Assembly (NCBI RefSeq): GCF_016743775.1
Contig: NZ_JAEQMY010000013.1
Span: 84,553 to 148,552, forward strand
Source: Microvirga aerilata
GTDB lineage: Bacteria; Pseudomonadota; Alphaproteobacteria; Rhizobiales; Beijerinckiaceae
Direction of reading: 5' to 3'
Length of the DNA stretch: 64,000 nucleotides
Below, one piece after another: positions 25,474 to 34,585 of the stretch. A program made the position numbers and the translations under genes. Each line of letters opens with the position of its first letter. Position 1 is the stretch's first letter. The notes beneath the pieces were generated by a model, which searched no databases, was not told the origin of the DNA, and was given only the letters and a program-made list of their open reading frames with translations.

Positions 25474-27048
25474 CTACCGCTTGCGTGCCGGCTTCTTCGA
25501 AGTCCCGCGCTCGGGGAGCACCTGATCGACGTTTCCAATCCCCGTCCAAGGATCCTGCTTGAGCGTGCTGAGACGCTTGCTCAGGTTTTCTACGGTAAAG
25601 CCGTTCGGCTTGATGCTGTTTGACAACTCCTCCCACGCCAAGGGCGTCGCCACCGGCGCGCCGGGTCTGGAGCGGGTCGAGTAGGGCGCGACGGCTGACG
25701 CCTCCCGGTTGTTGCGCAGGTAATCGATGAAGATCCGCCCCTCGCGCTCCTGCTTGACGGAGGTGGTCGTGTAGCGCTCCGGCTCGTCCCCCGCCATGGC
25801 CTCGGCGATCTCCCGGGTGAAGGAGAGCGCGTCCTTCCATGGCGCTTTCGGCTTCAAGGGCACGACAACATGCAGGCCCTTGCCGCCTGTGGTCTTCACG
25901 AAGCTTTCCAGCCCCATCGCCTTCAGGCGCTCGCGAGCGGCCAGCGCTCCCTCAACGACGCGCGGCCACTCCACCCCTTCGCCGGGGTCGAAATCGAAGA
26001 TGAGGCGGTCGGGACGTTCCAGATCGGCCAGGGTCGCGCCCCAGACATGCATTTCCAGAACGCCGGCCTGCACGAGGGCGACGACGCCCCGGATGTCGCG
26101 GACGGACAGGACCTCCTGCTCGCCTTCGCCGTCGCTCACCATGCTGCGGTGGATGAGATCGCTCATGCCGGCCCAGGAATGGCGCTGGATGAAGCATTTC
26201 TTCAGCGCCCCTCCAGGGCAGCGCATCAGGGTCAGCGGGCGGTTGACCAGATGCGGCAGAAGCCAGTCGGCAATGCCGGCATAGAACGCGGCCAGCTCCT
26301 GCTTGGTGACGCCCTGATCCTCCCACAGCACGCGCTCCGGATGGGTGAGGGGCACGCCCGCCACTGCGATCCCGCTGGCTTTCTTGTCCTTGGCGGCTGA
26401 GGACGGTTGAGCCGGGCTTTTCGTCTTCGCAGGCGCGGCCTGCTTGGCCGGGCTCTTCTTGGCCGGGCTCTTGCCGGCACGACCCGGTGCAATCTCCTCC
26501 AGGGACCGGCCGGTCTTCACCGAGAGGGGCGCTTCTTCAAGAATATCGGGGGCGTCCTCAGAGCGCGCAAAACCATCCTCGGCCTTGATCAGCAGCCAGG
26601 ATTCCTGGCGCTCACGCGGGCGCTTCGCCATGCGGACCAGATGCCAGGTGCCCTGCAGCTTCTCGCCGTTCAGGCGAAAGGTGAGGCGTCCTTTCTCATA
26701 CCCCTCGTTAGGGTCGCCTTCCGGTTCCCAGGTTCCGCGATCCCAGAGCAGGACCGTGCCGCCGCCATACTGACCTTCGGGAATGGACCCTTCGAAATCC
26801 CCGTAGTCGAGCGGGTGATCCTCCACATGGACCGCAAGGCGCTTCTCGCCCTTGACGAGGCTCGGGCCCTTCGACACCGCCCAGCTCTTCAGGACGCCGT
26901 CGAGCTCGAGCCGGAAATCATAGTGCAGCCGCGAGGCGTCGTGCTTCTGGACGACGAAGGACGATCCCTGCCGCCGGGCCGCATTGCCCGCCGGCTCGGA
27001 GGTTTTGGTGAAGTCGCGCTTGGCGCGATAGGCTGCGAGCTTTGCCAT
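25474..27048 (-). CDS. ligD: LigD-like NHEJ protein: phosphoesterase plus polymerase domain, no ligase domain
   Basis: A 524-residue protein with the LigD 3'-phosphoesterase domain first (residues about 30-180; HDASRLHYDFRLELDG with His36, His42, Asp44, and HVEDHP at 74-79), a 40-residue Lys/Ala/Pro-rich linker (about 186-225), and the LigD primase-polymerase domain (about 228-510; catalytic DFDPGEG near 350 and KTTGGKGLHVVVPL near 383). The ATP-dependent ligase domain that normally lies between them in alphaproteobacterial LigD (usual total above 800 residues) is absent, with no frameshift visible. It would process ends and fill gaps, but sealing needs another ligase. No Ku gene is in the window. 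A hairpin abuts its start codon. Confidence 0.88.
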   Translation of the reverse strand: MAKLAAYRAKRDFTKTSEPAGNAARRQGSSFVVQKHDASRLHYDFRLELDGVLKSWAVSKGPSLVKGEKRLAVHVEDHPLDYGDFEGSIPEGQYGGGTVLLWDRGTWEPEGDPNEGYEKGRLTFRLNGEKLQGTWHLVRMAKRPRERQESWLLIKAEDGFARSEDAPDILEEAPLSVKTGRSLEEIAPGRAGKSPAKKSPAKQAAPAKTKSPAQPSSAAKDKKASGIAVAGVPLTHPERVLWEDQGVTKQELAAFYAGIADWLLPHLVNRPLTLMRCPGGALKKCFIQRHSWAGMSDLIHRSMVSDGEGEQEVLSVRDIRGVVALVQAGVLEMHVWGATLADLERPDRLIFDFDPGEGVEWPRVVEGALAARERLKAMGLESFVKTTGGKGLHVVVPLKPKAPWKDALSFTREIAEAMAGDEPERYTTTSVKQEREGRIFIDYLRNNREASAVAPYSTRSRPGAPVATPLAWEELSNSIKPNGFTVENLSKRLSTLKQDPWTGIGNVDQVLPERGTSKKPARKR

Positions 27049-27070
27049 GGCGCGGAGTCAAATCCGCGCC
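27049..27070 (-). promoter_or_regulatory. Perfect 8-bp hairpin directly abutting the ligD-like start codon
   Basis: GGCGCGGA (27049-27056) and TCCGCGCC (27063-27070) pair completely around a 6-nt loop; the ATG of the LigD-like gene is the next three bases in the transcript (27048-27046). No Shine-Dalgarno sequence is visible outside it. It may hold back translation initiation, or act as a weak transcription end for the opp operon, whose last gene stops at 27090, although no T-run follows. Confidence 0.5.
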
Positions 27071-27089
27071 CGGCAGTCTGGTTCCAAGC

Positions 27090-28724
27090 CTATCCGGCGA
27101 GGGGCTCGGTCCTCGGCTCGACGATGCCGCGCTCGGTCAGGAAGGCGGCGGCGATCAGATCGCGGGTATATTCCTCCCGCGGATTGTCGAAGATCTGTTC
27201 GGCGTTGCCGCGCTCCACCACCTTGCCGCTCTTCATCACCATGATCTCGTCCGAGAGGGCGCGTACCACCGCAAGGTCGTGGCTGATGAACACGTAGGCC
27301 AATCCGTGGGCCTTCTGGAGGTCACGCAGCAGTTCCACCACTTCCTTCTGGACCGAACGGTCGAGAGCCGAGGTCGGCTCGTCGAGAACGACGAGCTTCG
27401 GATGCAGGATGATCGCGCGGGCAATGGCGATGCGCTGGCGCTGCCCGCCCGAGAATTCGTGCGGGAAGCGGTTGCGCCAGGCCGGATCCAGCCGCACCTC
27501 CTCGAAGGCCTGGGCGGCGCGCCGGTCCCGCTCCTTGCGGGAGATGCCCGGCTCGTGAACGAGAAGCCCCTCCGTCACGATCTCGCCCGCCGTCATGCGG
27601 GGCGAGAGCGAGCCGAAAGGATCCTGGAACACAAGCTGAAGGTGGCGCCTCAAGGGACGCATGCCGCCCCGGTCGAGGGGCATGAGATTGCGATCTTCGA
27701 AGCGCACGAGACCGGAGGCCGGCTGCAGCCGCAGGATGGCGCGGCCCAGCGTCGACTTGCCGGAGCCGGACTCGCCCACGACACCCACCGTCTCCCCGGC
27801 GCGCACGGTCAGGCTCACGTCGTCGACGGCGCGAAGCACATGGGTGGTCTTGCCGAAGAAGCTTTTTTCCAGGCTGAACTGAACCCCGATGTTCTTGGCC
27901 TCGAGCACCACCGGGGCATTGGCCGCAACAGGCTCCTTGCGCCCGGTCGGCTCGGCGTCGATCAGCATCTGCGTATAGGGATGCTTCGGGGCCGCGAAGA
28001 GATCCTCCGTGCGGCCGCTTTCGACGACCTCGCCGCGCTTCATCACGTAAGTGCGGTCGGCGAAGCGGCGCACGACGCCGAGGTCGTGGGTGATGAACAC
28101 GATGGACATGCCGAGGCGCTTCTGGAGATCCGCCAGCAGCTCCAGGATGCGGGCCTGCACCGTCACGTCGAGCGCCGTCGTCGGCTCGTCGGCGATGAGC
28201 ACGTCCGGGTTGTTGGCGAGCGCCATGGCGATCATCACGCGCTGGCGCTGGCCGCCTGACATCTCATGCGGATAGGCATCGATGCGGCGGGCCGGATCCG
28301 GGATGCGAACCAGCTCCAGAAGCTCGATGGCGCGCTTGCGCGCCGCGCTTTTGCTCAAGCCGCCATGGGTGGTCAGCGGTAAGGCGAGCTGGTCGCCGAT
28401 CCGGTAGAGCGGATCCAGCGAGGTCATGGGCTCCTGGAAGATCATGGTGAGCTTGGAGCCGCGATAGCGGTTGAGCGTGCCGGGCGAGAGGCCGACCAGC
28501 TCCTCGCCCCTGTACTTGACCGAGCCCTCGGCCCAGCCGTTCGAGGCGAGCAGGCCCATCACGGACATCATGGTCTGGCTTTTGCCCGACCCGGACTCGC
28601 CCACGATGGCAACGGTCTCACCCGGATTGATATCGAGATCGATGCCCTTTACCGCGTGAAGAATGCCGTCGCCGGTGCGGAAACGGACATCGAGGTTTCG
28701 GACCGAGAGAACAGGTTCGGCCAT
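27090..28724 (-). CDS. Opp/Dpp-type ABC transporter, fused double ATPase (OppD-OppF)
   Basis: A 544-residue protein with two complete ABC ATPase domains. The first has Walker [10 protein letters not shown] (42-50) and signature [12 protein letters not shown]; the second has GESGSGKST (about 314-322) and signature [12 protein letters not shown]. Each ends in the oligopeptide-transporter C-terminal region ([24 protein letters not shown]). I start at [10 protein letters not shown] (28724), 1 bp after the permease stop. It powers the OppB/OppC permeases encoded upstream. Confidence 0.92.
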   Translation of the reverse strand: MAEPVLSVRNLDVRFRTGDGILHAVKGIDLDINPGETVAIVGESGSGKSQTMMSVMGLLASNGWAEGSVKYRGEELVGLSPGTLNRYRGSKLTMIFQEPMTSLDPLYRIGDQLALPLTTHGGLSKSAARKRAIELLELVRIPDPARRIDAYPHEMSGGQRQRVMIAMALANNPDVLIADEPTTALDVTVQARILELLADLQKRLGMSIVFITHDLGVVRRFADRTYVMKRGEVVESGRTEDLFAAPKHPYTQMLIDAEPTGRKEPVAANAPVVLEAKNIGVQFSLEKSFFGKTTHVLRAVDDVSLTVRAGETVGVVGESGSGKSTLGRAILRLQPASGLVRFEDRNLMPLDRGGMRPLRRHLQLVFQDPFGSLSPRMTAGEIVTEGLLVHEPGISRKERDRRAAQAFEEVRLDPAWRNRFPHEFSGGQRQRIAIARAIILHPKLVVLDEPTSALDRSVQKEVVELLRDLQKAHGLAYVFISHDLAVVRALSDEIMVMKSGKVVERGNAEQIFDNPREEYTRDLIAAAFLTERGIVEPRTEPLAG

Positions 28725-28725
28725 G

Positions 28726-29868
28726 TCAGCGGTCCTTCGGATCGAGAGCATCGCGCAGGCCGTCGCCGATGAAGTTCAGGCAGAACAGGATGGCGACGAG
28801 CGTGAGGGAGGGATAGAGCAGCATCCAGGTGGCGCCCTGGATGTTCTTGGCGCCCTCGGAAATCAGGACGCCGAGGCTGGTGTTGGGCTCCTGGACACCC
28901 AGTCCGAGGAAGGACAGGAAGCTCTCCAGCAGGATCACCTTCGGCACCAGAAGCGTCATGTAGACCACCACCGGCCCGAGGGTGTTGGGGATCACGTGGC
29001 GGCGGATGATGCCCTTCGTCTCGACGCCCAGAGCCTCGGCGGCCTGCACGTATTCCTGCCGCTTGATGGACAAAGTCTGGCCCCGGACGATGCGGGCCAT
29101 GTCGAGCCATTCGACGGCGCCGACAGCGATGAACATCAGCACGAAGTTGCGGCCGAAGAACACCACCAGCATGATCACGAAGAAGATGAAGGGCAGCGAG
29201 TAGAGGATGTCGACGATGCGCATCATCACCAGGTCGACCCGCCCGCCGAGATAGCCGGATGTGGCGCCGTAGATCACGCCGATGAGGATCGCCACGAAAG
29301 TTGCCAGCAGCCCGATGGCGAGCGAAACCTGGCCCGCCATCATGGTGCGGGTCAGGAGATCGCGCCCGTTGGTATCCGTGCCGAAAAGGAAGTACTGCCG
29401 CTTGAGCGGCACATCGACGACGAGGCGCCGGCCCTCCTCCTGCCGCTCGACCACCCGTGCGGGGCCGAAGAGGTCGGAGCGCTCGAAATAGGCCAGCAAC
29501 CGCTCGTCGATCGGGCGGGTGCTGGAGCTTACGAGGTTCATATGAACCACGTCGCCGTCGACGGCGACGTTCTCGGTCTTGGCCCGGACGCGAGCCCCGA
29601 TGCGTTCGATCTGCGGCTCGATCTGGTCGGCCTTCGGATAGGCCTCGAGGCTCGCCGGAACCTTCACGTAATCCGGGTAGACCCGGTCGAAGGGATGGCC
29701 CGTGAGAAAGGGTCCGAAAATGCAGGCAAGCGCGATGAACGCCAGCACGATAATGCTGGTGAGCGAGGCCCGGTTGCGGATGAGACGCCCGCGGGCCTCG
29801 GCCCAGAGGGAGCGTCCGGTGATGGGACCCGTCATGGTCTCGACGGGAAGTACGGCGCCTTCAGCCAT
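28726..29868 (-). CDS. Opp/Dpp-type ABC transporter permease (OppC)
   Basis: A 380-residue permease. The ATG at 29868 (MAEGAVLPVE) is preceded by GAGG; the longer open frame upstream covers oppB and is discarded. After the first membrane segment (about 37-57) there is a large periplasmic insert of some 110 residues (FDRVYPDYVKVPASLEAY to about QYFLFGTDTNGRD), then five further segments with the binding-protein-dependent transport signature EALGVETKGIIRRHVIPN. OppC proteins are usually about 300 residues, so the insert accounts for the extra length. Confidence 0.92.
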   Translation of the reverse strand: MAEGAVLPVETMTGPITGRSLWAEARGRLIRNRASLTSIIVLAFIALACIFGPFLTGHPFDRVYPDYVKVPASLEAYPKADQIEPQIERIGARVRAKTENVAVDGDVVHMNLVSSSTRPIDERLLAYFERSDLFGPARVVERQEEGRRLVVDVPLKRQYFLFGTDTNGRDLLTRTMMAGQVSLAIGLLATFVAILIGVIYGATSGYLGGRVDLVMMRIVDILYSLPFIFFVIMLVVFFGRNFVLMFIAVGAVEWLDMARIVRGQTLSIKRQEYVQAAEALGVETKGIIRRHVIPNTLGPVVVYMTLLVPKVILLESFLSFLGLGVQEPNTSLGVLISEGAKNIQGATWMLLYPSLTLVAILFCLNFIGDGLRDALDPKDR

Positions 29869-29876
29869 GGGAGGCC

Positions 29877-30797
29877 TCACTCGTAGCGAATGCGCGGATC
29901 GATAAGGGCGTAAAGGATATCGACCACGAGGTTGAAGAGCAGAACGAAGACGGCCACCACGACGACCGTGCCCATGACGAGGGTGTAGTCGCGGTTGAGG
30001 GCGCCCTCGACGAAGTAGCGTCCGATGCCCGGCAGGCCGAAGATGGTTTCCACCACCACCGAGCCGGTGAGCAGCGCCGCTGCCGCAGGGCCGAGATAGG
30101 ACACCACGGGCAGGGCCGCGCCGCGCAGGGCATGGGCCAGGACCACCCGCGTCGGCAGGCCCAGCGAGCGAAGGGTCCGGATGTGGTTCGAGCGCAGGTT
30201 CTCGATCATGGCCGCACGGGTCATGCGGGCCACGACCGCAATCTGCGGCAGGGCCAGGACGATTACCGGGAGAATGAGATTGCGCAGGTTGCCGTTCGCC
30301 CAGCCGGCCACGGGCAGCCAGGCCAGGGCCAAGCCGAAGACGATCTGGAGGATCGGCGCCACGACGAAGTTGGGAATGGTCAGGCCAAGCGCGCCCATGC
30401 CGGTGACCATGTAGTCGATGGTGCTGTTCTGGCGCAGCGCGGCGATCGCCCCCAGGGTGCCGCCGACGATGATGGCGAAGGACAGGGCCAGGGCTCCCAG
30501 GGTCATGGAGATCGGCAGTCCACGGGCAAACAGCTCGGCAACCGAGAAGTCGCGCAGGATGAAGGAGGGGCCGAAATCGCCCCGCATGACCGCGGCCAGA
30601 TAAAGCCAGTATTGCTCGATCAGCGGCTTGTCGAGCTGGTAGATGCGATTGAGGTTTTCCATCACCTTGGCCTCGAGCGGCCTTTCCAGATCGAACGGTC
30701 CGCCTGGAGCGAGCCGGATCAGGAAGAACGAGATCGTGATGATGATGAACAGCGTGGGGATCGCCGAAAGGAAGCGGCGGGAGATGAAGGAGAGCAT
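29877..30797 (-). CDS. Opp/Dpp-type ABC transporter permease (OppB)
   Basis: A 306-residue permease with the OppB N-terminus (ISRRFLSAIPTLFIIITISF; LAPGGPFD) and the transport signature RSLGLPTRVVLAHALRGA. It starts 82 bp after the oppA stop, across a hairpin, and ends 8 bp before oppC. It forms the channel with OppC. Confidence 0.92.
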   Translation of the reverse strand: MLSFISRRFLSAIPTLFIIITISFFLIRLAPGGPFDLERPLEAKVMENLNRIYQLDKPLIEQYWLYLAAVMRGDFGPSFILRDFSVAELFARGLPISMTLGALALSFAIIVGGTLGAIAALRQNSTIDYMVTGMGALGLTIPNFVVAPILQIVFGLALAWLPVAGWANGNLRNLILPVIVLALPQIAVVARMTRAAMIENLRSNHIRTLRSLGLPTRVVLAHALRGAALPVVSYLGPAAAALLTGSVVVETIFGLPGIGRYFVEGALNRDYTLVMGTVVVVAVFVLLFNLVVDILYALIDPRIRYE

Positions 30798-30836
30798 AGG
30801 AAGCTCCTCCTGCTACAGCATAACAGAAATACAATA

Positions 30837-30861
30837 GGGCGGCCTGACCAGCAGACCGCCC
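30837..30861 (-). promoter_or_regulatory. Hairpin between oppA and oppB
   Basis: GGGCGG (30837-30842) pairs with CCGCCC (30856-30861); a CTG/CAG pairing extends the stem past one mismatch. In the oppA transcript it is followed by TATTGTATTT, a weak T-rich tract. It is the third case in this window of a hairpin right after a binding-protein gene, probably giving partial termination or 3' protection so that OppA exceeds the permease. Confidence 0.55.
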
Positions 30862-30879
30862 CCTTTGGGTACATTATTT

Positions 30880-32466
30880 TTACTGGACCTTCGAGAGCAG
30901 GCGCGTCGGGTAGATGCCGCGCGTGTTGTGCTCGAAGCCCTTGATCTTCGGCGAGATCAGGTGGCTCTTGCCGTAGTACATGATCGGGATCCAGGGCATG
31001 TCCCTCATGAGGATGGCCTCGGCCTTCCGCATGATGTCGGCGCGCTTCTTCAGATCCATTTCGGATGCCGCCTGATCGAGCAGCTTGTCGAACTCGGGAT
31101 TGTTGTACTTGCCGGAGTTGAAGCCCTTGTTGTCGCTCTTGAGCAGGAACAGGAAGTTGCTCGGGTCATTGACGTCGGCGATCCAGCCGTAGCGGGCCAC
31201 GTCGAAGTCGCCGCCATCACGCAGGTGGGCAAAGTGGGTCTTGCCGTCCGTGTTGATGAAGGAGGTCTCGATGCCGATCTGCTTCCACTGGTCGGCGATG
31301 GCGATGACCGTGTTGCGGTTGTTGTCCGTCGTGTTGTAGCGGACCTCGACCTTCAGCGGCTTGCCCGGGCCGAAACCGGCCTCCTGGAGAAGCTTCTTGG
31401 CTTTCTCCTCGCGGTCGATCGGCGACGCGTCCTTGTAGTCCATGTAGGCCGGCTCGCCGTAGTTGCCCACGCCCGGAGGCATGAAGGAGTAGCCCGGCAG
31501 CATGGTCTGGCCCCAGATCTGGTCGGCGACGAACTCGCGATCCATGGCCATGGAAAGGGCCTGGCGCACGCGCACGTCGTTGAACGGAGCCTTGGAGGAG
31601 TTCACGATGAAGTACCAGGTGCCCGACCAGGGGCCGACCTGGACCTGATCCTTGAAGCGCTCCTTGAGGGACTTCATCTGATCGGCCGGAACGTCGTCGG
31701 TCGTGTCGAGCTCGCCCGCCTCGTAGCGGCGCACCATCGCGGCGAAGTCCGAGGTCGGGAAGTAGTTCACCGTCTCGATCTGGACGTTCTTGGCATCGCG
31801 GTAGTTCTCGTTCTTGACGAGCTTGATGTGGGAGTTCGGCACGAACTCGGCGAGCTTGTAGGCGCCGTTCGTGACCATGTTGCCCGGCTTCACGAAGTCC
31901 TTGCCGAACTTCTCGACCGAGCCCTTGTGCACCGGCAGGCTGGTCTGGTGGGTCAGCAGCTCGATGAAGTAGGGGGTCGGCTGCTCAAGCGTGATCTCGA
32001 CGGTCTTCGGATCCACGGCCTTGACGCCGAGCTCTTCCAGCTTCGCCTGACCCTTGTTGATCTTCTCGGCGTTCTTGATGGGATAGAGAATGTTGGCGTA
32101 TTTCGCGCCCGTCGCCGGATCCATGATGCGGCGGTAGGAATAAACGAAGTCCTCGGCCGTGACGGGATCGCCGTTCGACCATTTCAGGCCATTACGAAGG
32201 GTAAAGCGATAGGTCTTGCCGTCGTCGCTGATTTCCCACTTCTCGGCTTGGCCGGGCGTTGCCTTCGCCTTCATGTCATAGGCGACAAGGCCCTCGAGCA
32301 TGTCCTGCAGGATGTGGAATTCCTGGACGGTCGAAGTCTTGTGGGTGTCGAGCGTCTCGGGCTCGCCGGAATTGGCGCGGTTGTAGACGACTTCGGCCGA
32401 CGCGGCGCCCATGAGGGCGGCCGTGGCGACGGCGGCGAGAGCCGTGCGTTTGATCCATGATGACAT
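30880..32466 (-). CDS. Oligopeptide-type ABC transporter substrate-binding protein (OppA-like)
   Basis: A 528-residue SBP_bac_5 protein with a signal peptide (cut after GAASA, about residue 24), the family start VVYNRANSGEPETLDTHK and the pocket block WSNGDPVTAEDFVYSYRR. It is the first gene of the importer operon. Family members bind di- or oligopeptides, but also glutathione, nickel or opines. Because the operon lies next to purine catabolic genes on the same strand, a ureide or purine-related ligand is conceivable; this is speculative. Confidence 0.9.
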   Translation of the reverse strand: MSSWIKRTALAAVATAALMGAASAEVVYNRANSGEPETLDTHKTSTVQEFHILQDMLEGLVAYDMKAKATPGQAEKWEISDDGKTYRFTLRNGLKWSNGDPVTAEDFVYSYRRIMDPATGAKYANILYPIKNAEKINKGQAKLEELGVKAVDPKTVEITLEQPTPYFIELLTHQTSLPVHKGSVEKFGKDFVKPGNMVTNGAYKLAEFVPNSHIKLVKNENYRDAKNVQIETVNYFPTSDFAAMVRRYEAGELDTTDDVPADQMKSLKERFKDQVQVGPWSGTWYFIVNSSKAPFNDVRVRQALSMAMDREFVADQIWGQTMLPGYSFMPPGVGNYGEPAYMDYKDASPIDREEKAKKLLQEAGFGPGKPLKVEVRYNTTDNNRNTVIAIADQWKQIGIETSFINTDGKTHFAHLRDGGDFDVARYGWIADVNDPSNFLFLLKSDNKGFNSGKYNNPEFDKLLDQAASEMDLKKRADIMRKAEAILMRDMPWIPIMYYGKSHLISPKIKGFEHNTRGIYPTRLLSKVQ

Positions 32467-32546
32467 CGGACGCGTTCCCTTTCTGATTTTATTCGGAGTC
32501 TTTTAATGTCTCGGTCAGCGCCGGTAGGGCAGCGACCTTGCCCTAT

Positions 32547-32561
32547 TTGTTGTGCAAACAA
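32547..32561. promoter_or_regulatory. 15-bp inverted repeat upstream of oppA
   Basis: TTGTT-GTGCA-AACAA (32547-32561) is a perfect 5-5-5 inverted repeat in the 169-bp gap before oppA. A second one, CCATAC (32582-32587) with GTATGG (32609-32614), lies next to it. The first has the size and symmetry of GntR/FadR-type operators. No GntR gene is in the window, so the regulator is unknown. Confidence 0.4.
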
Positions 32562-32635
32562 CTGTTCATGTCCAGTACTATCCATACGATGGACTGAAAC
32601 TTTATTCTGTATGGCTTCCAAAGGTGTGGAAGGGG

Positions 32636-33070
32636 CTATGCGCCGGCGTCGAAAACCAGCCCGGCCGCCTCGATTCCCGCCGCTGCGGCGATCTCGTCGT
32701 TGTCCGACGTGTCGCCCGAGACGCCCACGGCGCCCAGGATCCCGCCCTGCGCATCCTTGATCAGGACGCCGCCCGGCACGGGAACGAGCTGTCCGCCGAC
32801 CGCATGGGTGGCGGCCGCGACGAAGTAGGGACGGTCGGTCGCCATCTTGTGGAGCGCGCGGGAGCCGACGCCCAGGGCGAGGGCGCCATAAGCCTTGCCC
32901 ATGGCGATCTCCGCCCGCTTGAGGCTCGTCCCATCCTCCGAGAGGAGAGCCTTGAGAGCGCCGCGCGCGTCATAGACCACAACGGAAAGAGGCTTGAAGG
33001 ACTTCTCCCGGGCGGATTTCAGGGTTGCGGCGGCAATGGTCTGGGCGGTTTCAAGGGTGAGTTCGGGCAC
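32636..33070 (-). CDS. GlcG/HbpS-family (DUF336) heme-binding-like protein
   Basis: A 144-residue protein with the GlcG/HbpS pattern: an N-terminal helix (LTLETAQTIAAATLKSARE), the strand LSVVVYDARGALKALLSEDG, AMGKAYGALALG, then GGVLIKDAQGGILGAVGVSGDTSDNDE, the family's most conserved block. HbpS members bind haem or cobalamin, while GlcG-type members sit in catabolic operons with unclear role. It lies between puuD (83 bp upstream) and oppA on the same strand. Confidence 0.87.
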   Translation of the reverse strand: MPELTLETAQTIAAATLKSAREKSFKPLSVVVYDARGALKALLSEDGTSLKRAEIAMGKAYGALALGVGSRALHKMATDRPYFVAAATHAVGGQLVPVPGGVLIKDAQGGILGAVGVSGDTSDNDEIAAAAGIEAAGLVFDAGA

Positions 33071-33153
33071 TGGGAGTCCTCCTCTGACGTCGTGTTCTCG
33101 TGCAGCAGCGCACGTCGATCGGCGGGTGCACGTTTCTTAACGGGTGCACGTTC

Positions 33154-34380
33154 TTAACGGGTGACGGTATCCTGGGACGCCAGCCATGTCGCCACGGCCT
33201 TGCGCTCCTCCAGGGTCATCTCGGTGATGTTGTTGGGCGGCATGGCATGGGTGAGCACGCTCTGGATCCGGATGAGTTCCGCATGGCGGGCGATCTCCTC
33301 CGGCGTGTCGAGGCGCACGCCCTTGGGGGCGATGGGGATGCCCTCCCAGACGGGCTCCGCCGCATGGCACATGGAGCAGCGGGACTGGATGGCGAGCACG
33401 GCCTCGTCGAAGGAGGCCGTGACGGCTGCGGGCGTTCTGTCCGTTGCGGCGTCGGCCAGATTGGCGTTGCCGGGTTTGCCGATGATCGACAGCCAGATCG
33501 CAAGGGCGATGGAGGCCGCGGCCACACCCCAGGTCCACCAGGGCGAGCCCTTGCCGGCATGCTGGGAGTTGAAGAAATGCCGGATGATCGCACCCGCGAT
33601 CACGATCAGCCCGACGATCCCCACCGAATAATGCGACGACCATGCCAGGGGGTAGTGGTTCGAGAGCATCAGGAAGATGACTGGCAGGGTGAGATAGTTG
33701 TTGTGCGTGGAGCGCAGCTTGGCTTCCTTGCCGAGCCGGGGATTGGGCGAGCGGCCGGCCAGGAGCTCGGCCACCACCTTCTTCTGGTTCGGGATGATTA
33801 CGAAGAACACGCTGGCCGACATCCAGGTGGCGATCATCGCGCCGGTATGCAGGAAGGCCGCGCGGCCGTTGAAAACCTGGGTGAAGGCATATGCCGCAAG
33901 GAGGATGTAGCCGAAGAGCACGACGCCGAGCGCAAGGCCGTTCTTGCCGAGCGGCGAGCGGCACAGGCCCTCGTAGACGAGCCAGCTCACCAGGATGCCG
34001 CCGATGCCGATGGCGGGCGCCTGCCACAACGCGAGCGGGCGCACCGCCGGGTCGATGGTGTAGAGATCCGCGTGGAGATAATAGACCCAGACGATCAGGA
34101 AGAAGCCGCTGATCCAGGTGGAATAGCTCTCCCACTTGAACCAGGTCAGCTCCTTCGGCAGCTCGGGCGGCGCAACCAGGTATTTGCGCATGTTGTAGAA
34201 CCCGCCGCCATGCACCTGCCAGGCCTCGCCGCCGACACCTTCCGGCAGGCCTTCCCGCTTTTTCAGGCTGAGATCGAGATGGATGAAGTAGAAGGACGAG
34301 CCGATCCAGGCGATCGCCGTGATCACATGGATCCAGCGAATGATCTGGCTGATCCATTCGGAAATTTGCGGGTCGATCAT
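33154..34380 (-). CDS. puuD: Urate hydroxylase PuuD, membrane-bound with cytochrome c domain
   Basis: A 408-residue protein starting MIDPQISEWISQIIRWIHV at 34380 behind AAGGGGCTC; longer versions of the frame are not credible. About eight membrane segments (WIHVITAIAWIGSSFYFIHL first) are followed by a C-terminal cytochrome c domain with haem motif CSMCH (near 334-338) and the axial Met region HAMPPNNIT. This is the Agrobacterium-type urate oxidase that passes electrons to the respiratory chain instead of making peroxide. It is divergent from hiuH and puuE, which carry the next steps. Confidence 0.92.
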   Translation of the reverse strand: MIDPQISEWISQIIRWIHVITAIAWIGSSFYFIHLDLSLKKREGLPEGVGGEAWQVHGGGFYNMRKYLVAPPELPKELTWFKWESYSTWISGFFLIVWVYYLHADLYTIDPAVRPLALWQAPAIGIGGILVSWLVYEGLCRSPLGKNGLALGVVLFGYILLAAYAFTQVFNGRAAFLHTGAMIATWMSASVFFVIIPNQKKVVAELLAGRSPNPRLGKEAKLRSTHNNYLTLPVIFLMLSNHYPLAWSSHYSVGIVGLIVIAGAIIRHFFNSQHAGKGSPWWTWGVAAASIALAIWLSIIGKPGNANLADAATDRTPAAVTASFDEAVLAIQSRCSMCHAAEPVWEGIPIAPKGVRLDTPEEIARHAELIRIQSVLTHAMPPNNITEMTLEERKAVATWLASQDTVTR

Positions 34381-34439
34381 TGAGCCCCTTGAAGGATGAA
34401 GCAAGCGATAGCCTAAGGCGGCCATACTGTTTGCGAAAG

Positions 34440-34458
34440 GCCTCGACCGAGGCTTTTT
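34440..34458 (+). terminator. Terminator-like hairpin in the hiuH leader
   Basis: GCCTC (34440-34444) and GAGGC (34449-34453) form a short stem extended by flanking A-T pairs, followed by TTTTT (34454-34458). It lies about 130 bp upstream of the hiuH ATG, within the divergent puuD-hiuH region. It could be an attenuator or insulate the two promoters; a chance hairpin is possible. Confidence 0.35.
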
Positions 34459-34585
34459 CAACAGGAACCCTGTCCCGGAAAACCGGCATTTGCGCAACTA
34501 GACGAAGGGATGCCGCTTGACGCCGGAACGCAAGCCCGAAAGATGCACGTGCCGACAAGAGACAGTTTTCAACCCGCGAGGTTTC

